Assembly: GCF_027744825.2 (NCBI RefSeq)
Contig: NC_071342.1
Coordinates: forward strand, 12,605,501 to 12,669,500
Reading direction: 5' to 3'
Source of the DNA: Synchiropus splendidus
Taxonomy: Eukaryota; Chordata; Actinopteri; Syngnathiformes; Callionymidae
DNA length: 64,000 nucleotides
Below the pieces are notes generated by a model. The model did not search any database. It was given only the letters and a program-made list of their open reading frames with translations, and had not been told where the DNA came from. How positions within the stretch are numbered: position 1 is the first letter of the stretch; each line of letters begins with the position of its first letter. This document shows positions 55,241-64,000 of this stretch, in pieces. Position numbers and translations under genes: made by a program.

Positions 55241-57273
55241 ATGGCACCCAAAAAGAACAAGGCAACCAAGAAGAGCAAAGGAGACATCAATGAGATGGCC
55301 ATCATGGTTGAGGACAGCCCTGTCAACAAGATCAATGGGCTCAACACATTGCTGGAAGGAGGAAACGGCTTCAACTGCATCTCCACTGAGGTTACAGATG
55401 CCGTTTACGCCCCCAACCTTCTGGAGGGGTTGAGCACCATGAGGCACGAGAGCTTCCTCTGTGACCTGACAGTAGCCACCAAGTCAAAGTCTTTCGACGT
55501 CCACAAGGTTGTCATGGCCTCTTGCAGCGAGTACATTAAAAACATCTTGAAGAAGGATTCAGCCCTCCAGAAGATTGAGCTGAATGACCTCTCACCTGTC
55601 GGCTTAGCAACAGCCATTACCTATGCATACTCTGGAAAGCTCACCCTGTCGCTGTACAGCATTGGCAGCACCATTGCTGCAGCCATGCTGCTGCAAATCA
55701 ACACCTTGGTGAAGATGTGCAGCGACTTCCTCATGCAGGAGCTCAGCGTGGAGAACTGCATGTACGTGGCAAACATCGCTGACGCCTACAACCTTAAAGA
55801 AACCAAGCAGGCAGCGCAGAAGTTTATGCGTGAGAACTTCATCGAGTTCTCCGAGATGGAACAGTTCCTGAAGCTCACCTATGAGCAGATCAGCGATTTC
55901 CTCTCCGACGATTCCTTGCAACTCCCCTCTGAAGTCACCGCCTTCCAGATCGCAATGAAATGGTTGGACTTTGATGAGAAGAGGTTGAAGTACGCCGCAG
56001 ATCTTCTGACTCACATCCGCTTCGGCACCATTTCCGCCCAGGACCTGGTTAATCACATTCAGAACGTGCCTAGAATGATGCAGGACCCTGAGTGCCACCG
56101 CCTACTTGTTGACGCCATGAATTACCATTTGCTGCCCTACCAGCAGAACATCCTTCAGTCACGTAGAACCAAGGTGCGAGGTGGCCAGAAGGTGATTCTC
56201 ACTGTGGGCGGACGCCCAGCTTTGACGGAGAAGTCTCTCAGCAAAGACGTTCTCTACAGGGATGCGGATAATGTATGGAATAAGTTGACAGAAATGCCAG
56301 CAAAGAGCTTTAACCAGTGTGTGGCAATGCTGGATGGCTTCCTCTACGTGGCCGGAGGTGAGGACCAAAATGATGCAAGAAACCAGGCCAAGCACGCTGT
56401 TAGCAATTTCTGCAGGTAAGACTATGAACCTTCTCTATGTTGAGAAGATTTTCACTCAAATCATTCTAAAACTCTGTGTGTGCTAAAGTGTTAATCCAAT
56501 TGTTGACATGGGAGTTAATTGTTTTCTTTCATCTGCCAAGGTATGACCCCCGATTCAACACTTGGATTCATCTGAGCAACATGATCCAAAAGCGGACCCA
56601 CTTCAGCCTCAACACCTTCAACGGCCTATTGTTTGCAATTGGTGGCCGAAATGCTGACGGCGTTCAAGCCTCCATGGAGTGCTACGTCCCGTCCTCCAAC
56701 CAGTGGCAAATGAAATCAGCGATGGAAATCCCCCGCTGCTGCCATGCCAGCGCTGTCGTCGATGGCAAGATCCTTGTTTCTGGAGGCTACATCAACAATG
56801 CCTACTCCAGAGCTGTGTGCTCGTATGACCCATCCACAGACAGCTGGCAGGATAAGGCCAGCCTGAGCACACCGCGCGGCTGGCACTGCGCCGCCACAGT
56901 CGGAGATCGCTCCTACGTCATCGGTGGAAGCCAGCTTGGCGGTCGTGGAGAGAGGGTGGATGTGCTTGCCGTGGAGTCATTCAACCCTCACTCCGGGCAG
57001 TGGAGCTACGTAACCCCTCTTCACACGGGCGTTAGCACAGCTGGTATCTCCATGTTTAACAACAAGATCTATCTCCTGGGAGGGTGGAACGAGGGCGAGA
57101 AGAAGTACAAGAAATGCATTCAAGTTTACAACCCAGACCTCAATGAATGGACTGAAGATGATGAATTGCCAGAAGCAACAGTCGGCATATCTTGTTGTGT
57201 TGTAACCATCCCCACGAGGAAAACAAGGGAATCAAGGGCCAGTTCAGTTTGTTCTGCACCAGTCAGCATATAA
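55241..57273 (+). CDS. klhl31: klhl31, Kelch-like protein 31, complete, 635 aa
   Basis: Two coding exons, 55241-56415 and 56541-57273, joined in phase 2 across a 125-bp intron (CTGCAG|GTAAG, GCCAAG|GTATG). The length is 635 residues; human KLHL31 has 634. The order is a basic N terminus ([15 protein letters not shown]), a BTB domain about residues 60-170 ([19 protein letters not shown]), a BACK domain about 175-280, then six Kelch repeats with GG pairs ([42 protein letters not shown]) and a Ser-rich tail ending SAPVSI. KLHL31 is a Cul3-type adaptor needed in skeletal and cardiac muscle. The ATG follows GCC and is the conserved start. It lies head-to-tail before gclc, as in other vertebrates. 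Confidence 0.97.
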
Positions 57274-57833
57274 CCAGCGCTATTGATGATAGTGTACTTA
57301 TCGAAGTCTGTCCAGCTTTTCAACCAGAAATCCTTTCCGTTGGGCTTACTAATCAGCTTTTCAGATTCACAAAATAACAAACCCAAAAGTTTAAAAATGA
57401 GGGGATTGAATGTCTATGAAAGAGAAAAGCTGGAAATATCAGTATCCTTTTGGGGCCAATTAAACGCTGCAACATTAGAAGTCTATTTATTTAAGTACAC
57501 AATTATAGCAATGAAACTGAACACTGAAATCTGCCCTGGGGTTAGTGGGAAAGGAGTCCCGTTTTGGTGACAAAAGCTACTGTGATTCTCAGATACTTGA
57601 ACAGAAGGAAATGAAAGCGGTGGTCAAGCATATCGGAAGTAGGTCTACAGCAGCAGGATTGTGTGATCATCATACATGCTCTCTTTACAGCAAAAACATT
57701 TTGTGGATAAACGTTAGAAGTGGACTGAATGGAAGTTTCAAATGTTTTGTATGAAAATTAAATGTAACTAAAGAGAACGCTATGTGCCTGAGCTCGCCTG
57801 GGAATGACCTGGCGACTCACGTTTTGTTTTTAA

Positions 57834-57839
57834 ATTAAA
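57834..57839 (+). terminator. Putative klhl31 polyadenylation signal
   Basis: ATTAAA about 560 bases after the stop codon, followed by a CA-rich stretch. A canonical AATAAA lies at 57922-57927. Either could end the klhl31 transcript. Confidence 0.4.
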
Positions 57840-57939
57840 GAAATAACACACACAACAGCTTGAGCTGTGGTTTATTGATTGGCTTTTAAGAATTGAGCAT
57901 CACTTACGTGTTACGTCTTGGAATAAAAAGAGTACAAAG

Positions 57940-59040
57940 CTTTCAGGAAGGGGATAGATCCGAATGTATGTTTCTCGCAGATGTTTTAGAGCACTTCAAG
58001 ATGCATGTGACTTTTTCCATAGAAAAGAACATACCACACTCTTAACATCTGCTTCCCTTTAGTCTCCAACGACTGAGAGTTGCTTTTCCATCATGACCTC
58101 ATACAAAAGAATGTTTAAGTTAACTCATGAACCACTGATGGAATATACAATGTATAGTCCAAGCTGAAAAAGTATTTCATTTGTAGCTATAGATTGATGG
58201 TTGCTGCAATTTATGTTTGTTACAGATTGAAAGTTGCTTCACAATGCATTTTTTTCCTCTTTTGAAGTTTTCCTTGTGACCAGTTGCTGAGCAGATGATT
58301 TTATATAATTGAGCTACTGTATTACCACGCCTTCCTACCATCAACCACAATAACCTAGAAAATCTGGATTTCTCTCCCAGTTTCATCGAGACACGTTGGA
58401 CTGGAAGGTGCGGCTTCATACGTTCAAACGTTGATTATTATCATCCAAAGCAGACAGTATTGAGACGTCTATTATGAATGAGTCACTAAACGAAGAGGTG
58501 TGTCATGAACTTAAGTAGAATGACTTTGCAAGTATTGCTTCCGTCGCACCTGCTATTTTGGTGTAATCATGACTTGTACTTTTTATGCTGAAATATGACA
58601 CAAAGATTTTTGGGGCCAAAATTTAGGAAGGTAACTAAACCGCAAAGCTTGCAGCTTCCAACAACAACAACAACAAAAAAGCTCTGGGCATGAAATATAT
58701 GTAATTATTCAAGTTAAAAAGGTTTGTCTGCTGAGAACAAAATAGATTTTTGTAGAGCATTAAAGACATTGAACGTGAACTTCTGCACTACTTTTTTGTA
58801 TGCTAATCTGCAGGAGAGGAACTTCCGGTAAGGACACAGTTGCCCCCACACACAATTCATATATTAAACAGATGTTCGGATGCACAGAGAGCCGAGTCAT
58901 CTAACGTATATTGGAGATGGCAGGTATCAGAAGCGGAGCTGAGGACATGAAGAGGTCATGAGAAGTCCGTTCGGGCTTCCGAGTTGCAGCCTTTGGGATA
59001 ATTTCCGAGGGTCATTGAACATATCACCTACCACCTTTAC
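57940..59040. other. klhl31-gclc intergenic, nothing recognised
   Basis: AT-rich sequence with a short (CAA)n run near 58665. No open frame with splice signals or known repeat was recognised before the gclc promoter. Confidence 0.5.
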
Positions 59041-59078
59041 ACGGACAGATGAGTGGGCGGAGACACGCGGCCAGAAGT

Positions 59079-59087
59079 GCTGAGTCA
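59079..59087 (-). promoter_or_regulatory. Antioxidant response element in gclc promoter
   Basis: The minus strand reads TGACTCAGC, a perfect match to the ARE consensus TGACnnnGC bound by NRF2-small MAF dimers; it also contains an AP-1 site. GCLC is a classic NRF2 target, and the human GCLC promoter uses the same core. It lies about 45 bases upstream of the TATA-like box. A CRE-like TGACGTAT follows at 59091-59098 on the plus strand. Confidence 0.7.
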
Positions 59088-59124
59088 TAATGACGTATGC
59101 ATGTGTAGCGCCAGGAGGGCGTTC

Positions 59125-59132
59125 TTATATAC
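59125..59132 (+). promoter_or_regulatory. TATA-like box of gclc
   Basis: TTATATAC in otherwise GC-rich sequence, predicting a transcription start near 59155 and a 5' UTR of about 390 bases. The 5' UTR has many CpG dinucleotides and a GCTAGCTAGCTA run near 59460. Confidence 0.5.
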
Positions 59133-59545
59133 AATCGCTCAACTCTTTTGCAGCGGACTGTCTTCTCCTCCTGGAGTCTGAAAAGCGGTGGACTGCGCTT
59201 TCCAAAGCTCTGTGTGGTTGTCAGGTCCAAACGAGCCAGTAGCGGAGCCGTGTGGTGGGATACCAACACGCGTGGTTGTGCTTCACCGGAGCTAACGTTA
59301 GCGGGTGATGAACAACGGCCTTCCTCGTCTGACCGGTTACCTTTCATCGCCCGTCGGACTCTCCCGTTAACCACACACAGCGAGATACAAAATATCACAG
59401 CAACGACTCCAGAACTCGCATTTACTTCATGCTTGCTTCCTGCGAGTTGGTCCAACTGGCTAGCTAGCTACGTCCGGCGTGCAAGTTCACTGAGGCAGCA
59501 GCGGAGGCATCAGCCGGCGGCGGGGTTCTATCCAGCGATTCTGAG

Positions 59546-62500
59546 ATGGGTTTGCTGTCACAGGGATCGCCACTGAATTGGGTCGAAACCAAGAAGTATG
59601 CAGACCATATTAGACAACACGGGATCATCCAGTTTCTGAACATTTACAACAAAGTGAAGGAACGTCAGAAGGATGTGCTGAAGTGGGGTGACGAGGTAAG
59701 TAACTGTTTACCTTGTGCTGAATGGCTGTTGTCCAAAACAAAAGATTGCAGCAGTCGATCCTGGAGCTACAGGACGATGACAAATAACTACCATATTGGC
59801 TGAATACTCTTCAAGCGCCTTTGTGTGGGGGGATGCTCATGTGATCTCAGCACAGCTTTTCCTGTTTTGAGGCTTCTGTTTACATAAAGTCCCCAAATGT
59901 TTAGTAACTAGCTATATCTCTTAATATCGAAAGGGGATGAATAAAACGACAGTTTCACGGCAGTTGGGGAATTTGTATTATCTGTATTTTTGGTTGTTAT
60001 GGTACTTCCCTCAAGCATAAACATTTGTAACATAAACACTTGACATCTTCAGTCAAAACATTAGGTGTTTAGACTTGGTGTTACTAATTGTTAATTGTTA
60101 CTAAAGAACTTCACTGAGTTTACCGTGTACGTATAGTTCAATAAATTCATTACTTTTTGGCATGATGGAAAGTTGTTACAGATAAATCCCTCTTTGAGAC
60201 GGCGGATTACACCAAAGCCACCTTAAAGTAAAGGCAACATAAATAAGGGACAGGCATTTATGCAACAGGTTTGGCGTATCACTATAAAAGGGGTTACAAG
60301 CTCAATGTTTCTTGACCATTTACATTTAAATATTTTTTCGTCTAGGTGGAGTACATGTTGGTGGAGCTGGATGACAAGGACGAAAAGGTGCGACTGGTCC
60401 TGAACGGTGGCGATGTTCTGGAAACCCTCCAAGAACAAGGTGAAAAGATAAATCCTAAGTAAGTAAAAGAAAACTCTTTTTTTTTTGTCTGTCATTGCTA
60501 TAACAACTTGGATCCGGAACAACAATATTATTGTTTCTGTGAAATTATCTAAAGTCTAATTTCAAAAGGGGCAGGTGAAGTTGATGAGCAAGTTTTTTTC
60601 CCCCCTCTCCTTTCCATCGTTCTATGTCAAGCATAACATAACATAACATTTACATAACATGGCATAATTGGGCCATTGCGTCTTATAATTCAACTTTGAC
60701 ATTTGCAAAACCTTCTAACTCTAGCCTTCTAACTCCTTCAGCTGGATGAAAACACCTCAATGTAAACATTTTCAGACTTTGGTGCCTGGAGGCACCGCGC
60801 CCTTCTTAAAGAGTCCATGCAAATCCTATACAGACGTTCTTGTATTTGTTGCAGTTAAACCAAAGAGCACCTCTTTCAATGAGTCAAATGTGCCAGTGGG
60901 TGAATTTTCTGTGATGGACTAGAGACCTGGAAGTCGCTCAGTGCCACTGCCCTTTGACCTGATTTTTTTGGGGGGGGATCAAGATTGTTTAAAATAATAA
61001 TAATAATGTATGAGAAAATATCAAAACCTTTGTGTCAAATTTAAAGATGCTACATAGTGTGACTGTTTTCCCAAATGAGAGAGCTTGGAGAGTTTTCATA
61101 ATGAACTTGCTCTATGACATAATCTTAATAAAAATGCAATCTAAACATAAACCGCAACATTGTTAAGCAATATTCCAGCCACAGGCATGAATGGCACTTC
61201 CTTTAATTTGCCTTTGTTATTGTGTAGACTGATATTCATCCACAAAAGACAGTGACTGTGGGGGGGGGGTAGATTGTTAAAGAAACATAAGTAGTTTTTG
61301 CTCTCTGTCAAAGCGCTTTGTTTCCTCGCAAAGTAAATATTTTTGCTTCCACAATTGTAGTGTTAACACATGCCATCACATTTAGTCATTTAGTTCATCT
61401 AGCACTCTGGTTCAAGCCTAATTTTGTAATAAAAAAATTGTGACATGTCAGGGCTTCAAAATGTGTCACATCAAATCCTCGCAGAAAATTCTCTCTTGGT
61501 TTAGTTAAACTTTATTGTACGGCTCATCTCAAATTTTAAGGGTTAAATAGCTGCTGACTTTGTTATTTCAGAACTGCATGCAGCCCACTTAAACAAGTTT
61601 TTAGAGTGAAGCATCGATCCACAGTCCTCTCTCTAGTGACATCCGTCAAAGAATGAAAGGAATGTTGGAGACAAGCCCAAACTGTGGTGATGTTTCTTTT
61701 AAAAAAGATTAATTCCCTGCTGGCTCCACAATGTGTTTGAACAAGCCTGAGAGAGTTATGCCTGTCCTGCCATCCATGGTGGCGATTTAAATCTGTGGAG
61801 CCGACTTCATCAAGGGGTAATACCAGCGGCAGTGGGGATAGTAGAGACCATGCATTCCTCATTACTCGCCCTCTGTCGCACACATGGCTGTTTACACACT
61901 GATGCACAAATATGTCACATTCATTCGGCCTGACACGAGATCAAGAGGATGTTCCTGGTGTATTCAGCACACCAATTGTTATTTATATTTTCAGCCATCC
62001 CACACTTTGGAGACCAGAGTATGGCAGCTACATGATCGAAGGAACTCCAGGGCAGCCCTATGGTGGGACCATGTCAGAATTCAACACTGTGGAGGGGAAC
62101 ATGGGAAAGAGACGGCGAGAGGCTTCCGCTGTTCTGAGCCAGAATGAGACCCTCTGCACAATCACCTCATTTCCAAGGTACTTTATTTTTATTTATTTAT
62201 TTTTTTACTTGTCTGGATCTGAAAGAACCAAAAGCAATATCTATGTCCCCTGCCCAGGTTAGGCTGCCCCGGCTTCACCAGGCCCGAGCACAAGCCCACC
62301 ACAGTCGAGAGGGGGGCGTCAAAGTCACTGTTTTTCCCTGATGAAGCCATTAACAGACATCCAAGATTCAGGTATTTTCCATCTGCGAACGCACCGATGA
62401 ATCGAAGCGAGTCACATTTGTAGTGATTCCAATTTGCACCATCAGCACACTCACCCGAAATATTCGCCACCGAAGAGGAGAGAAGGTTGCAATCAACGTA

Positions 62501-63584
62501 CCAAGTGAGTGAACACAAGTCGAGTTTCATTTTGTTTGTTCATTTATTTCAGCACCATTAGTTCCCCATAACATTTGAGATTTTAGCTACTGGCCGGCAA
62601 TACTGTTGAATACTCCCCAACAACAAACATGCCGGCAGCCATCTTTGTGAAGGGGATTTTGGTGGCTTCACTATCACTATCTTAGATTGTGGGAAGTTAA
62701 TCCTGGAAGCTAACAAAGTAATCGTGTGTGTTGTCACTTTTACATTGATCATGTGCCACCAGCTATTTTCCAACTGATTATATATGGATAAATACAGTAT
62801 ATGTGACCAACTGCCAGCAGACCCCGACTTGTTTTCTCTACTTCACGGCTTATTCATTTTATGTTGTCTGATAAAACGCACCTTCCTCGCTTCAATTTTT
62901 CCATTCCAGTCTACAAAGACAAGAACACTCCGTCTCCATTCGTGGAAGAGTTTCCTGAAGATGACGGCGAAGCGGCAAGGGCTGCTCTGCCGGACCACAT
63001 CTACATGGACGCCATGGGCTTCGGCATGGGCAACTGCTGTCTGCAGGTACTGACTTATCTATAAGTCGCCGACTTCTTTCAGCCTTTGAAGTCTGTCGAT
63101 GCAGCTTAACTGTCCGAATAGGTGACATATTAATGTACTTCAGTCTGACTGGGCTCCTGCTTGTGACTGTAGGTGACATTCCAGGCTTGCAGCATTGCCG
63201 AGGCCAGATACCTTTACGACCAACTTGCACCGTTCTGCCCCATCGTGGTGAGTGAGTGAATTGTAGACTGTTGTCTGTTGTTGGGCACCTTAAAGACGCA
63301 AAATCGAATACATAAATTCATATAAATATTATTTATAATGCATTTCCATCTAACCTAATTTTATTTACGTAACTTTTAATTATACTTGCCAAAGTGTTTA
63401 TTACTCATTGGCCACTCCTCTGGGTCGCTGAATAATTCAAGCCATGTGTGTTTTCCTTCTCATTCAGATGGCACTAAGTGCTGCCTCGCCCTTCTACAGA
63501 GGTTACGTGTCAGATATCGATTGCCGCTGGGGAGTCATCTCTGCCTCGGTAGATGACCGGACACAAGAGGAACGTGGACTCAAG
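59546..63584 (+). CDS. gclc: gclc, glutamate-cysteine ligase catalytic subunit (5' half, exons 1-8)
   Basis: Eight coding exons: 59546-59695, 60346-60458, 61995-62177, 62258-62371, 62446-62504, 62910-63046, 63173-63247, 63468-63584. Together they give 316 codons in one frame, about half of the ~637-residue enzyme; the rest lies beyond the window. It starts [20 protein letters not shown], as in human. Later blocks include [40 protein letters not shown] and [18 protein letters not shown], holding the conserved Cys pair at 249-250 (human 248-249). GCLC joins glutamate and cysteine using ATP, the rate-limiting step of glutathione synthesis in the cytosol, with the modifier subunit GCLM. Every exon border has AG/GT. 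The ATG in GAGATGG is the family start. Confidence 0.97.
60459..61994. other. gclc intron 2, no additional exon seen
   Basis: A 1.5-kb intron with G-runs near 60970 and 61260 and repeated CATAAC units near 60633. The 650-base intron 1 (59696-60345) and the 405-base intron after 62504 are likewise plain. Confidence 0.5.
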
Positions 63585-64000
63585 GTGCAGCTTAAAAAAA
63601 ATCTTTCCAGAGTATTTTAAATGTGAGGAGAAATATAACTAATTATGAACCACCTCAAGGACTGTGCATTTGTGTCATTTTATTACTGCGCTCACCACTA
63701 GGGGTCTGTATTGGCTCAAACCTCTATGCTAATGGTTTGTCACAGCAAAAGATGACAACGTATATATTCAGTTGTTATGTCAGGGCCCGAAACTAATCAT
63801 GTCCCATGGATCATTAAAAATCCAATGGAGTCCGAAAAATATTTTATCTGAGACAATGACAATTAAAAGAAAAGCGTGATGATAGTGATGTTGGGATGCG
63901 GTGCTGAAACTAACTTGTATTGTGCTGTATGTCAGACTTCTGGGTTTAGAAATTGATGGTTTGTTTTTCTTCATGTAATGTGTGTATCTGTATATATGAG
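63585..64000. other. Start of gclc intron 8, to window edge
   Basis: Non-coding after the GTGCAG donor. The next gclc exon is not reached. Confidence 0.6.

Noticed and set aside
55604..56098. 164-codon ORF antisense to klhl31
   Set aside because: Shadow of a conserved coding exon; the frame has a non-ATG start and no family resemblance.

Overview
The window is vertebrate nuclear DNA, almost certainly from a teleost fish. Genes are split into short exons with GT/AG introns, some as small as 72 bp. Long (AT)n microsatellites, small DNA transposons and non-LTR tails occupy the introns. The proteins read as orthologues of GCLC, KLHL31, LRRC1 and MLIP, which are neighbours on human 6p12.1. The species cannot be named from the sequence.

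Layout from left to right. (1) 1-7.3 kb, minus strand: three internal mlip exons, including one open for 377 codons to the window edge. (2) 7.3-23.7 kb: no secure gene; repeats, two terminal-inverted-repeat elements, a tandem duplication and one unassigned 125-codon ORF. (3) 23.8-27.4 kb, minus: five phase-0 exons encoding a Scribble-PDZ1-like class I PDZ domain with flanking sequence. (4) 29.8-45.0 kb, minus: the complete 14-exon lrrc1 (Lano) gene, 525 codons plus stop, with a CpG-rich promoter at its right end. (5) 47.2-52.6 kb, minus: a complete 11-exon elongin A gene that is not part of the human 6p12.1 block. (6) 53.4-57.9 kb, plus: klhl31, complete, two coding exons, 635 aa. (7) 59.0-64 kb, plus: the first eight coding exons of gclc, behind a promoter with a TATA-like box and a perfect antioxidant response element.

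The main discovery candidate is the PDZ exon set just downstream of lrrc1, in the same orientation. Lano is known as the LAP-family member that lacks PDZ domains, whereas its relative Scribble has four. Here a PDZ most like Scribble PDZ1 is encoded about 2.4 kb past the lrrc1 stop codon, with intact splice sites and a continuous frame. It could be a second, longer lrrc1 isoform, a separate small PDZ gene, or a recently lost ancestral 3' half. The exon phases would allow lrrc1 exon 13 to splice directly into it.

The other genes do not form a pathway. gclc makes the rate-limiting glutathione enzyme, klhl31 is a muscle Kelch/BTB protein, mlip is a muscle lamin-interacting protein, lrrc1 is a polarity scaffold, and elongin A is a transcription elongation factor and ubiquitin-ligase subunit. 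All gene models come from reading splice sites and recalling family sequences. No search was run.
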